Assembly (NCBI GenBank): GCA_009103225.1
Contig: RHPI01000008.1
Coordinates: forward strand, 300,015 to 364,014
From: Chlorokybus atmophyticus
Taxonomy: Eukaryota; Streptophyta; Chlorokybophyceae; Chlorokybales; Chlorokybaceae
Reading direction: 5' to 3'
Length of the DNA stretch: 64,000 nucleotides
The first letter of the stretch is position 1. Each line of letters begins with the position of its first letter. Below, piece after piece: positions 24,741 through 35,991 of the stretch. The position numbers were made by a program, and so were the translations under genes. A model generated the notes under the pieces. That model ran no database searches, was not told the DNA's origin, and saw nothing but the letters and a program-made list of their open reading frames with translations.

Positions 24741-25314
24741 GATGATGCCATTATCGGGGCCTAAGTTCTTGGAGGATGAAGCTTTAGGCACGTGGAGGAA
24801 GTTGAAGGCACGAGAATTGGTGTGTAGAGCTGAATATGGAGGTGAGATTCAGAAGGAGTGGGCGAAGGTAATGTGTGTGAAAAGGTTCACGGTAGTCATG
24901 GTGTTGACGTCGACATATCCACAATCGCACGGGGTGTGGGACGCGGTCAAGAGCAACGGCAAGCAGCGGTAATAATAGCAACCTGCAGAGCGCATGCAGA
25001 AGTCAGAGGTTGGACCGGGCGCCCATCAAGGAGCAGCATGCATGACAGCTTGGACGGTAAGGTCGACGATTAGATGACAGTTAATGGCGTGGGCGGATCC
25101 TCAACAGCCATTAACCATTAACACGGTGGTCGTGTACTTACGACTGTGCTCTTTAAGTTAATGGATCGTATGTATTACATACATGTGGAACACGTACGTG
25201 TTGATTGTTGTAAGCCGCAGATTAGGGCACTCGTAAGTAAGTAACTCATTAGGGCTATGTATTTAATCATCGTAACGCAGGCTACTGATGTGCGCTTGCT
25301 GCCAGCTAGTGGCA

Positions 25315-25319
25315 CATAA
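25315..25319. repeat. Target-site duplication CATAA of chromovirus 2 (left)
   Basis: CATAA directly precedes the 5' LTR start TGTACCAG and is repeated at 31417-31421 after the 3' LTR. Confidence 0.9.
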
Positions 25320-25985
25320 TGTACCAGTCAAGGCCAAATTTCATGATTTTCATGGCCATCTTAGGCCTTATTTGTGAGGTATCATGTTCTGCATGACTTA
25401 GCGGATATCGGCGAGTTGCGAGTCTGCCGCAGATATCGACCGGCCCAGGGCCAGTCTGGAAGACGCCAGAAAACGGAGGGCCAGTCGAGAAGGGCTCGAC
25501 CAGATTTCTGGAAGGGCCTGGCGCCAAGTAGTATAACTTGACCATATGAGCAGCAAATGAGGAGATCTTTGGTGCGTCGGAAAGTTCTAAAAGTGTACTA
25601 CAACATTATGCAAGAATATCTTAGCTTCTAGTTCCGTCTAGCGCTAGAATCGTCTAGACAGTAGCATGTGCAGACTGGTAGGTATAAAAGTGACATTCTA
25701 CATTTTGCAATACAACCTTTAGCTCCCTAGTTTCTGGTGTGCAAGCTTGGTGGTGGTTAGCAGGGGTTGCTAGCGTGTGTCCACTGGTGTGTGCTTGCTT
25801 GTGTGACAATCCAAGGCGCTACACAAGTCGGTGTGTAGCTTGGAGCGCATGCGCGTGCGTACGCGAGTGGCGGGGCGCGCGTGTGTGCTTGGCAGAGGGG
25901 GCAAGATTCCGGTGAATACCGTGTCTTGGTGAGAGGGTTGTTGATTGGACCAACTCACAGGTGACAAGGCACGAGCACCGTCACA
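25320..25985 (+). repeat. 5' LTR of chromovirus 2
   Basis: Starts TGTACCAG and ends CGTCACA. A TATA box, TATAAAAG, lies at 25683-25690. The second base pair of the terminus differs from the 3' LTR (TGTACCAG against TGTAACAG). Confidence 0.92.
25683..25690 (+). promoter_or_regulatory. TATA box of the LTR promoter
   Basis: TATAAAAG lies in the U3/R region of the 5' LTR. The same box is present in the 3' LTR (about 31,113) and in the LTRs of copy 1. Confidence 0.65.
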
Positions 25986-25987
25986 AC

Positions 25988-25999
25988 CGGTTTTGGAGC
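25988..25999 (+). other. Altered primer binding site
   Basis: Downstream of the 5' LTR the sequence reads CGGTTTTGGAGC where copy 1 has TGGTATCGGAGC. Three changes within twelve bases would weaken pairing with initiator tRNA-Met. Confidence 0.6.
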
Positions 26000-26078
26000 A
26001 CGGTTTACGAAGGTAGAGCGGAAGTGTGTGGGAGTTTACACTTTTCATTCGGAAGCGGAGTGTAGTGTGTTAGTGGAG

Positions 26079-27108
26079 ATGGAGGATGCTCGCATGGAAG
26101 AGCTTCAAGCTGCCATCTTAGCATTGAGGGAAGAGCTTCATCACACTCAAGCGGCGGCACAAGCACAATGCGAGGCGTATGAGCATGCGATGGCGCGTGT
26201 GCAAGTTCCCATGGCATCAAGCTCGCGCGTGCATGTGAAGGTGCCAAAGCCCAAGCCATTCAAAGATCAACGTCATGGAGATGAAGTAGATGAATGGATC
26301 TTTCAAGTGTCGTCTTGGTTGAAGCTCACGGAGGCGCCCACGCATCTGCATGTGGAGGTTGCAGCGACAGTGCTTGAAGGTGCAGCACTTGTATGGTGGA
26401 GACATCGCTGTACGCGTGTTGTACGTGGGATGGCACTGCTATTGACCACCAGGAAGAGTTGGCACTAGAGGTTAGGCATCAATTTGTTCCCGTTGAGAGC
26501 GTGAAGGCAGCACGCGACAAGCTTGCAGCCCTTGTGCAAATGGGGTCGGTGATGGCGTACACGGCTGCGTTTCAGCGATTGGTAATGTCCATACCTAATA
26601 TGACCGAGAAGGAGCAGCTGGACAGGTATACACGTGGTTTAAAACCTTTGGGGCGTAAAGAAGTGGAGCTACGGGACCCGAAGACACTCGCGGAGGCTAT
26701 ACGCATCGCGGAGCGTCTGGACGCGTTGTACTTCAAGTCCATCACAAGAAACACTGCCTGGAGGCAAAGGCATGGTGATCAGCCCGGGGGAGGCTTTCAA
26801 CATGTATGGAGACGAGGAGAACCAAGTTCAGCGCTTGCCGATGGAGGTGGAGCTGACTCTGGGCCTGCACCAATGGAGGTGGGTGACATACACACGCGTG
26901 GAAGTCAGGCGAAGCACGACGGACGTGGTGAAAGAAGTAAAGGTGTGCGCGTAAAGTGTTATGCGTGTGGGTCGACTGAGCATTTGGCGTACGGATGCCC
27001 CAAACAAAGCACGCAAAGGCCAACACCGGATGGCAACCCTCGCCGTGATCGTCGCGTCAACACCATGGAGCAAAATGGCGTGGAGCAGGAAAACGACTTC
27101 CCTCAGTA
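26079..27108 (+). pseudogene. Broken gag of chromovirus 2
   Basis: Gag begins at MEDARMEELQAAILALREE. The capsid region runs to about 26,460, where the frame changes, and continues to an intact CCHC zinc knuckle (CYACGSTEHLAYGC, near 26,960) that would bind RNA. The reading ends at a TAG at 27107-27109 where copy 1 has a Tyr codon. The knuckle pattern is C-x2-C-x4-H-x4-C. Confidence 0.85.
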
Positions 27109-27109
27109 G

Positions 27110-30100
27110 GTGAGGAGGCTATTGCTGGGGATAGGAAGGAGCCTCATGCACGGACGGATGCTGTGACATTCCCATTAAGGAAGCAAGAGGAGATGGCTAT
27201 GAACACGCCAACGGTGGTGAGTTATGCAAAAAAGGAGACAACAAAGTACTTCGGGCTTCGAGCACACATTTAACCAAGGACGATGGAGAGAGTGTAAGCT
27301 CATGATTGATAGCGGTGCTAACAGCAACTTTATGAGTATTGATATTGCGCAGCGTTACGGTTGGCTTTTGTCATTACGAGGAGGTGAAGTGAAGCTCGCT
27401 GGTGGAGAGCCACCCTCTGGAGGTAATGGCGCTGCGTTTATGACCAAAGAGTTGTGCGTTCGCATTGGGAAGATGAAGGAGAACATGCGATTTTGCTGCA
27501 TCACCCTACGGAACGGGTTTGACGGGATTTTGAGACTACTGTGGCTATGGCAACATAATCCATCCATCAATTGGAGGAAGCGCGTGCTCACCATCGAACG
27601 AAATGGTGGAGAGTCCATTTAAGGTATGCGCGCATGCCGTGTTGAAGGGGAAGATCGCTTTGTGGAAAGCAAGAGAGATTTTGCCATAGCTGCGTCGGAC
27701 GTCATCGAGGCGCGGCACGCACAATCAGGTGGTACGACAATTGCCCAGATCTCTTATGTGCAATCGAGGAAGTTATTGTCTCCACGGAAGGCAAAGGCTG
27801 CATAGTTGTGCGTGGTGCGCGAAAACACTGCAAAGTTAGCACCGGAGCTGAGTGACGATGTTAAGACGGCTACGATAGACCCCGAGGTGTGTAAACTTGT
27901 TAAAGAATACTAAGATATCATGGTGGACGGACTTCCATCTAGTCTACCACCTCCACGGAGCGTAGACCACCGCGTGGAGCTGATTGAGGGCGTGCACAAG
28001 CCACCGTATCGGCCCATATACAAGTTGTCACCTTTGGAGCTGGAAGGAGGCCGAGAGGCAGGTGGCGGACTTGCTGAAAAGAGGCTACTTCAGGCCTAGT
28101 AAGTCCCCTTATGGTGCACCTATTTTGTTTGTACGAAAGAAGAAAGGGAGCTTGCGCATGTGCGTCGACTACCGAGCTCTCAACAACATCACGAAGAGGA
28201 ATTGCTTTCCACTCCCACGTATCGACGAGTTGCTGGAGCAATTGCAAGGTGCGCAGCACTTCACAACACTTGATCTTGCTGAAGGTTATCACCAAATCCG
28301 CATCGCACCCGAGGATGTGGAGCAAACAGCTTTTCACACACGTTATGGGCACTACGAGTGGTTGGTCATGTCCTTCAGACTTACGAACGCGCCGGCAACA
28401 TTTTGAACGCTAATGAACAGCGTTTTTGCTGACTTGATTGGTAAGGGAGTCCTCGTGTACCTCGGCGACATTTTAATGTATGCGAAGACAAAGGAGGAGC
28501 ACGTCGCCCTTCTACGGCGCGTGTTGCAGCGTTTGCGCGAACACAAGTTGTACGCCCAGCTACAAAAGTTCAAATTCTTGCTTCGAGAGGTGGAGTACCT
28601 AGGCCACATCGTGTCGCATGAAGGCATCAAGCCGGACCCCAACAAAGTGCAGCTGGTGCGCGAGTGGGCTTCCCCGACCAACGTAAAGGAGGTGATGTCC
28701 TTTTTAGGCCTTGCGGGGTATTATCGCAAGTTTATCATGGGGTTTTTGCGCATATGTGCTCTTTGATTGCCCTACTCAAGAAGGGAAAGCCTTGGAGCTG
28801 GTCAGCAACAGAGGAACATGCATTTGCTGCGTTGAAGAAGGCGCTGACGCAGGCACCAGTCCTGGCTCACCCCGACATGGAAAAGACATTTATTTTGGCT
28901 TGCGACGCGTCCGACACAGTCGTAGGAGCTGTTTTGCAGCAAGACCATGGCAACGGCCTTCAACCAGTAGCAGTCTTTAACAAGAAGATGAGTGGTGCGG
29001 AGCTGAATTACCCCGTGCACGAGAAGGAACTTTTGGCGCAAGTAATGGCGCTACGACAATGGCGTTGTTTTCAAGAAGGCAAAAAGTTCGTGCTTGAGAT
29101 GGATCACTCTCCACTGTGGTACTTACAAACACAACCTCATCTAAGTCGCAGACAAGCACGATGGCTGGAGTTCTTTTAAATTTTTGACTTCGATATCAAG
29201 TACAAGCTCGGTACGTCAACTGGTGTTGCTGACGCGCTGAGCCGGCTTAATGCAATTGAGGCACTCGCTCAAGTGCAGCCCGAGTGGACCGACCAGATTC
29301 GGCAAGTGCTTCGTAAAGACACGGAGGGTATGAAAGTGTTGCAAGAGCTGGAAAGTGCAGCTACAGACACAAGTGGGCATTGGTTAATGCACGACAGGCT
29401 GATATGGCACCACGGGCGCTTGTACATCCCCAACGTCGCGCATATCCGCGTGAAGTTGCTGAAGGAAGCTCATGACGTGCCCGTTGCTGGTCACCAAGGG
29501 TTAGAGAGGACTTTGGCAAGCTTGAAACAGCGTTTTTATTGGCGAGAGATGCATCGCGATGTGCGCGACTACGTGGCGTTGTGCGACGCATGCCAAAGGG
29601 TGAAGGCAAGCAACCAAAACCCAGGTGGGTTGCTGCAACCTCTCGCTGTGCCATTGTCCAAGTGGGAGCAAGTTACCATGGACTTTATTACGGGGCTACC
29701 AAAGACAAAGAAGGGTAAGACGCTATACTTGTGTTTGTCGACAAAATCAGCAAAATGGTACGCTTGGCACCATGTGGTGAGTCTTGCACGGCACCGGAGG
29801 CAGCACGCTTGTTCGTGAAGCATGTGTTTCGTTCTCATGGATTACCACGAAGCATTGTGAGTGATCGCGACCCGCGCTTTACAAGTAAGTTTTGGGAGGC
29901 GCTGCATAGTGCACTGGGTACCACACCGAAGTTTAGCACGACATTCCACCCGCAAACTAATGGGCAAACGGAATGGGCCAACCGTGTGATCGAGGACATG
30001 CTGCGTCGCTACGTTAACGCGCGACAAGACAATTGGGCGGAGCTGCTTGAGTTGGTGGAGTTTGCGATTAACAACCACCACAATGCAAGCACAGGTGTCA

Positions 30101-30744
30101 CTCCCTTCCTTATGAACTACGGGCAACAACCATTGACACCGTTGACGGCATGGACACCGCGACGACATCACGTGCGTGTGGAGGCAGCTAATGACTTTCT
30201 CACAAAGTGCGCGAACATTAATAAGGCAGCTAGGGAGGCGCTATTGGTGGCACAAAACAGGCAGAAGCAGTACGCGGACGCGCATCGCCGACACATTTCA
30301 GGAAGGCGACATTGTGTTACTCTTCGCGAAGCATGTACAGGTGCGTACGAGAGTTTACAAGCTGAATGAACGCTGGTTGGGACCATTTAAGGTCAGCAAA
30401 GTTATTTCGGACGTGGCGTACAAGCTGGAGCTACCCGACACCATGCGTGTGCACCCCGTTTTTCACGTCTCCCTTCTAAAGGCATATCGAGGACAACCGC
30501 CAAAGACCGCCCCCCGAAGTTGGCACGGATGGTGAACCAGAGTGGGAGGTAGAAGACATCCTTGGTGAGAAGTTTGTACATGGCGTGCGCAAGTTCTTAG
30601 TGCAATGGAAGGGCTATCCATTGCATGAAGCATCCTGGGAGCCAGAGGCACACTTAGCTAATGCTCGAGACGTTGTGCGTGACTATCCTGCTCGACGACA
30701 ACCTCGCGAGCTTCGAGGACGACGCTCACCTAGGGGGGGAGGAG
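27110..30744 (+). pseudogene. Broken pol of chromovirus 2 (protease to chromodomain)
   Basis: In order: retropepsin (DSGANSNF near 27,310); RT ([16 protein letters not shown] near 28,270; YLGDILMY near 28,460, Asp lost from YxDD); RNase H (ACDASDTVVGAVLQQD near 28,900); integrase zinc finger (H-H-C-C around 29,470-29,600) and DDE core ([17 protein letters not shown] near 29,860; PQTNGQTEWANRVIEDML); chromodomain (FLVQWKGYPLHEASWEP near 30,600). Nonsense codons include TAG at 27803-27805, TAA near 27,912, TGA near 28,404 and TAA at 29177-29179; frameshifts occur near 28,750, 29,740 and 30,300. The 3' end is a polypurine tract, AGGGGGGGAGGAG. Confidence 0.9.
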
Positions 30745-31416
30745 TGTAACAGTCAAGGCCAATTTCGTGATTTTCATGGCCATTTTAGACCTTATTTGTG
30801 AGGTATCATGTTTTTCATAACTTGTGGCGGATATCGGCGAGTTGCGAATCTGTTGTAGGTATCGACCGGCTTAGGGCCAGTCTGGAAGACGCCAGAAAAC
30901 GGAGGGCCAGTCGAGAAGGGGGGCTCGACCAGATTTCTGGAAGGGCCTGGCGCCAAGTAGTATAACTTGACCATATGAGCAGCAAATGAGGAGAACTTTG
31001 GTGCGTCAGAACGGTCTAGAAGTGTACTACAACATCATGCAAGAATATCTTAGCTTCTAGTTCCGTCTAGCGCTAGAATCGTCTAGACAGTAGCATGTGC
31101 AGACTGGTAGGTATAAAAGTGACATTCTACAATTTGCAATACAACCTTTAGCTCCCTAGTTTCTGGTGTGCAAGCTTGGTGGTGGTTAGCAGGGGTTGCT
31201 AGCGTGTGTCCACTAGTGTGTGCTTGCTTGTAAGACGATCCAAGGCGCTACACAAGTCGGTGTGTAGCTTGGAGCGCATGCGCGTGCGTACGCGAGTGGC
31301 GGGGCGCGCGTGTGTGCTTGGCAGAGGGGGCAAGGTTCCGGTGTGAATACCGTGTCTTGGTGAGAGGGTTGTTGATTGGACCAACTCACATGTGACAAGG
31401 CACGAGCACCGTCACA
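30745..31416 (+). repeat. 3' LTR of chromovirus 2
   Basis: Starts TGTAACAG and ends CGTCACA; it pairs with 25320-25985. Differences from the 5' LTR in the first ~150 bases are mostly C/T or G/A changes (for example GCCGCAG against GTTGTAG). Confidence 0.92.
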
Positions 31417-31421
31417 CATAA
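31417..31421. repeat. Target-site duplication CATAA of chromovirus 2 (right)
   Basis: Directly follows the 3' LTR end CGTCACA and matches 25315-25319. Confidence 0.9.
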
Positions 31422-31823
31422 AGCCGCTTGCAGGTTCGTGCTTATATATTGTCACAATCTTGCGGCAGCATGCAGTCCAGCAAAGGATAACCGTTATATG
31501 GTAGTTGTTGTACGGCAATAGGGGCCATATTTCCGTACAATCACTACTTACGTACAGATACTGTAGCTACGATCAAGCATAGCGAATAATAACAACTACT
31601 ACATAAAATAATCAGTCTTACAAATTGAAATATCATTTGCATTAACTTGTTGAAATTATGCTAGGCATATGGACAATGGCAACTTGCGTGAAGCCGTTTG
31701 GGCAAGTCAGTCAGCGGAGTGTATGCTGTCATGTAGGTTACTTCGTTGCTGGTTTCAATCACACTGCGATTGAGTAGCTAACTACATGAAGTCACATTCG
31801 ATCGAAGGCCATTTGCATACAAT

Positions 31824-31884
31824 TCAACAATGACAATCTCACCACACTATGCGAGGCATAATGTGGTGTAATTGTCATTGTTGA
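31824..31884. repeat. Palindrome with 26-bp arms
   Basis: The left arm (31824-31849, starting TCAACAATGACAAT) and right arm (31859-31884, ending ATTGTCATTGTTGA) are complementary at 23 of 26 positions around a 9-base loop. It could be a remnant of a miniature element or form a cruciform. No target duplication is clear. Confidence 0.8.
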
Positions 31885-33014
31885 GTGTGCGGCGCACACT
31901 GCCGTACCATGTCTCATATAGACAATTGGCCTTACATGTTGCCTATGCATCAGATACAACGATATGGTCACTTTGTAACACAAAGCAATCGATGTCAGGC
32001 ATCTTCAATTGGCATAACTACCATCACAACAAATCAAGGCAATAACGCAAAGCACCGTGCACATACAAGCACACCACTCCCTAATCCTGGTTACCGTTGG
32101 GGATTCCAATCGTTTACCTGTTCACACTACGAAAGGCGGTTGTCACAACCAAGTTAGTGACGACATAGTGGAGCAGATCACACATGTTGTAAGCAGCGAA
32201 AACTTTGGTGGTGCCCTCCGCCATAATGACAGTAGAAGATGTCCAGTCCTTGTGCAACATCACACCGTTGTGCATGGTGATTTCGCAGCGTCGTTGCCCT
32301 CTGAGGCCCAATTTAAGTTCTGCACGAGCAAACACCATAGTGTATCTTGTTCAGGCAGTTCAAAGTGGTGCATGCACATGTGTGGTGGGGAGTAATGGCA
32401 AGACTGTCATGGGGTTGTTGTTGTCTATACCGTCGTCCTGTCACACTGTGCAGTTCATGAGTTGTCACATACATGAACGCACGTGCAGGTGCCGTAGCTT
32501 GCCGTACATGCACAGAGTATGAGTCATATTGCACACATGCAATCTGTGCACACATGCGAACAACAATAGTAACACTCAAGCGAGCAAGGAAGGCAACACA
32601 CATACATTACACCAGAAGCCATCACACTACTCTATACCGAGTGACCTATGTGCAATGCAACTTGCGGCATGATGCCGTTGGTGATGTAGGCAGCAGCAGC
32701 AGCAAACACCAACCAACCAACCTGAGTGCACAATGCGGCAACAGTTAGTTAGATAGTAGGGGCTTGGTGGAGTCGAACAGCAAGCACGTGTGTTATGGAA
32801 TGTGTGGTGCTGTGCTGTGCTTGTGCTTGTGCGTTGCTTAGGTACGGACACACTGGTCTTGCTCATCTCATTTTCATTATTGACGATTGATGTGCTCTAC
32901 GCCCGCCCCCTTCCCCGCCACTCGCTCGCTCCAGTTATGCTACGGCGGCTCGTTAGAGTGTTAGTGTTGCGTTGTTAGCGCTGAAAGGCTAGCATGCCTG
33001 CATGATTGACAAGG

Positions 33015-33242
33015 NNNNNNNNNNNNNNNNNNNNNNNNNNNNNNNNNNNNNNNNNNNNNNNNNNNNNNNNNNNNNNNNNNNNNNNNNNNNNNNNNNNNNN
33101 NNNNNNNNNNNNNNNNNNNNNNNNNNNNNNNNNNNNNNNNNNNNNNNNNNNNNNNNNNNNNNNNNNNNNNNNNNNNNNNNNNNNNNNNNNNNNNNNNNNN
33201 NNNNNNNNNNNNNNNNNNNNNNNNNNNNNNNNNNNNNNNNNN
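33015..33242. other. Assembly gap
   Basis: 228 undetermined bases. Open frames that cross it are artefacts. Confidence 0.99.
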
Positions 33243-33413
33243 TTAGTTAGTGGTAGGAGTAGTTAGGACGTGCGTGGCTTAACCCTGTGGTCGAGTTGGT
33301 GTGCTGGTTGACTACTTGCATACTCACGCATACATGCACGAAATGACCGTTTATACACACGCGGGGAGCTGACATAGAGGCTGCGCGCAGGTACAGACTG
33401 CGAGTCTTGCCAC

Positions 33414-33630
33414 TTCTGGTCACCATCTTCATTATACAGCATGAATTTGGTCTCAAGCCCGCCACTACTGCCGACAACAGCAGAATTGTGATACTACTTG
33501 ATGCATTATACTGCACTGCCTTCTGGTCACCATCTTCATTATACAGCATGAATTTGGTCTCAAGCCCGCCACTACTGCCGACAACAGCAGAATTGTGATT
33601 TACTACTTGATGCATTATACTGCACTGCCT
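33414..33630. repeat. 107-bp tandem duplication
   Basis: Two almost identical copies starting TTCTGGTCACCATCTTCATT at 33414 and 33521. The second has a two-base insertion (GATTTACTAC against GATACTAC). Near identity suggests a recent duplication or an assembly artefact. Confidence 0.9.
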
Positions 33631-34075
33631 ATCAACTTATGCTGCAGATTCAGCTGTTGGACCGCACAGTTGACATGGCCAACAAACTTTGTTAGCATAA
33701 GAGAAGAAGACACCATGCAAAAAAGACACTGTAACAAGCAATGTGACCAGGACCAAAACAGCCCTTGAAGCACACTACAAATGAATTGAATGGTATAACA
33801 ACAGACACACCTATACAAACTACACAGATACACACATCGTCCTATTCAACCCTGTTGATGTCTACACTGCGAGGGGCTGTTGTTGTCAACAGTCCCTTGC
33901 ACAATAGCAGCTCTAGTCTGCCACACACTTCACTAACAAAAATTGGGGAAACAGCTCCGAAAGCTGCAGGAGCAGGCTGCGGAAAACAACAGCTTGATGA
34001 AGCTGTTTGCGCGGTAAAACCAATACTACAAGGCTGGTCATATCAAAGCTGTCACAGTGAGGCACAAGTTGTGCA

Positions 34076-35991
34076 TCACGGAGCTGATGACCGCGCCTTG
34101 CGACTGTGAACTGTACTCTTGCTGAGTGATGCAGCCACGCAGCGTTGCATGGGGATGCTCTGGATGTGCGCTTGTGAGAAGCAAGCCTGGGAAGTACTAC
34201 GCTGGCTGTAGAAAAGGTCCGCAGAGGACTGTTGCCCGTTAATGGCTTCTGTGCGCCACGATGCTTGGCGTCTTGAGCTAACAACACGCCGCTTGCCAGA
34301 TGTTGAGGCTGCCTTTGACAAACTCTGCAGCTGCGCCACAGTCTTGGCTGTCTGCGAGTCAGCACCCAGATACTTCTGCGCCATGCTGTACAGCGTGTGC
34401 GGATCGCACATGCCTGGGCTGGCAGACATAAAGCTCGTGTACATGTCATAGGTTACGCTGGGCAAAGCTGCGGTTGAGGTCAATGTGCCATCGGTAGTGC
34501 TGTCGGTGCCACACAAGTCTGAGCTGCTCTGGTCTGGTGACAACGCCACTGCATCACTGGTGCTCATTGGTGTGGCTGCCTCCATTGGGCTGCCAGCTTC
34601 ACTGCAGTGGAATGGCATCTCAGGCAGCCAGCCTTGCTTAAAATCACCACTTGGCAGCTCATCAGCGTTGCTTGGCGTTGCTGCCGGCTCAGCAAAAGCA
34701 GTTGGGTCATTGCTGCTGGTGATGAGACCGCGAATGCGTTCATCTACAGACATAATCTTCTTGTAATGCTTATGGAGTACGCCAGCGGGGAATTGAAGCA
34801 CATGCCGCCTGCAAACGGAATTCGCTTTGAAAACCACATCAGCAGCGACGTGATGCCTGCTGACATCCCATCAAGCCAAGAGAGAAACACTTACATGTTC
34901 ACAGTGGCCTGCCCACCAGTGAAGTCTGTTGTTGTCTGCCAGAGGGTATGCTTTCTTGGTTGAGGGTTCGTCTCTTTAAAGAACAGTGGAGGGCGAGCCA
35001 ACTCTAGCTCAATCATTCCAGGCTGGTCCTCAGGCATGTCAACCTTAAAGACACGAAGGTCTGACCATTGCATCTCCAGCTTGCGCTTCAGTGTACCCTC
35101 GAGCAATTCCCAGACAACTTTGCGCTTGGCATAATAAAATTTGCCGACCAGGTCACCTTCATGACATGAAATGCGCTGCACGAGTGTGCCAGCGTCAGAA
35201 ACATCACAGCATTATGCAGACATACTGCAACTGGATGTCTCAGGCAACGATCTGCATCACATTGAGCCAAGGTGAAGTACCTGCCAAGATCCGATTTGCA
35301 GAAGAGTTGCTGGGAAATTAGAGGCCTTCATCTTGCTGTCACACTTGAACTCAACAGCGCTTTGGACAGATGCAGAAACAACTGTGCTCTCAGATATGGC
35401 CTCAAGGATGCGGGGGGCTGGTCGTGTAGTAGGCGCCAATGCAAGGCTTGGAACTGCCACAGCTCTGTAAGGTTGCTCCGCACACTTGTCCTGACTATCC
35501 GAAGGAGGGGGTTCAGTGGCATCTACATCAGTGCCACGCAGCCGGCGATTGACCAAGTCCACCAGTGATGCAGACTTCTTCAGTTGCAAGCCAAGAGGGC
35601 GGAGCATGGGTTCAGTGTCGGGGTCCTGAGAATTGGGCCGATCACCTTGCACCCTTGGGGTGGTTGGGCATAGAGCGTTAAACTCATGCATAGAACTTGA
35701 CTGTATATCACACATGTTGTTCTGGTGCGTAGGCCACAAAGGTTCAGCGGCTGCAATTCCTGTGATGCTCGCTGTGCTGGGCACAGGCATTGCAGCTGCC
35801 GAATACCCTACAAAAACATTATCCTCTATTGAGGCGCCCGCGGTAGCTGCAGACTCGCCTGTTGGAGTAACCTGCGCGTGTTGAGCAAACTCAGCACCTG
35901 AAAGGCCATGAAAGCGCGTGCCATGTGGACAACTGTTATCAACTGCTGACCTGAACAAGCTGCTGCGTGGCCTGAACCGTGCCTGTGCCAA
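34076..35991 (-). CDS. ASG1-like protein (plant At2g24100/At4g30780 family), 3 visible exons
   Basis: Three minus-strand exons join in frame: 35991-35281, 35175-34895 and 34808-34076 (TGA), about 574 residues from the left-most open codon. No ATG opens the first exon, so the true start is probably in an unseen upstream exon. The conserved core matches the plant family of ALTERED SEED GERMINATION 1 (recalled): FPATLLQIGSWQRISCHEGD, FYYAKRKVVWELLEG, LEMQWSDLRVFKVDMPED, LFFKETNPQPRKHTLWQTTT, DFTGGQATVN, then RHVLQFPAGVLHKHYKKI. The flanking regions are Ser/Thr/Pro-rich and low in conservation. The biochemical role of the family is not established; in plants it is linked to germination and stress. 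The extreme C-terminus is uncertain. Confidence 0.8.

Larger units (their letters stand above)
22264..25314. other. Intergenic between HEI10 and chromovirus 2
   Basis: No conserved protein was recognised on either strand. It contains a 33-nt sequence repeated elsewhere in the window (22621-22653), a diverged direct repeat (24497-24740) and a Glu-rich stretch around 24,300-24,480 (+) that is interrupted by stops and may be a relic. Short open frames here have no supporting splice pattern or motif. Confidence 0.4.
25320..31416 (+). mobile_element. Ty3/gypsy chromovirus, degenerate copy 2
   Basis: A full-length LTR element of about 6.1 kb on the plus strand: LTR 25320-25985, primer site, gag, protease, RT, RNase H, integrase, chromodomain, polypurine tract 30732-30744, LTR 30745-31416, bounded by CATAA repeats. 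It belongs to the same family as 8216-14512 but is a separate insertion with its own target site. It is defective: gag and integrase are frameshifted, stop codons interrupt pol, and the RT catalytic motif reads YLGD instead of YxDD. Intact ends and target duplication show it has not rearranged since insertion. Confidence 0.95.
31422..34075. other. Intergenic with hairpin, gap and duplication
   Basis: No conserved coding region was recognised. It contains a 26-bp-arm palindrome (31824-31884), a gap of 228 undetermined bases (33015-33242) and a 107-bp tandem duplication (33414-33630). The part nearest 34,075 is the 3' flank of the ASG1-like gene on the minus strand. Confidence 0.5.

Noticed and set aside
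25320-31416. An envelope-bearing endogenous retrovirus.
   Set aside because: Nothing resembling an envelope gene lies between the chromodomain and the polypurine tract; it is a standard chromovirus.
33002-33266. Open frames across the second gap.
   Set aside because: Made almost entirely of undetermined bases.
33414-33630. Possible CRISPR-like or satellite array from the repeated blocks.
   Set aside because: There are only two adjacent copies without spacers, in a eukaryotic setting.
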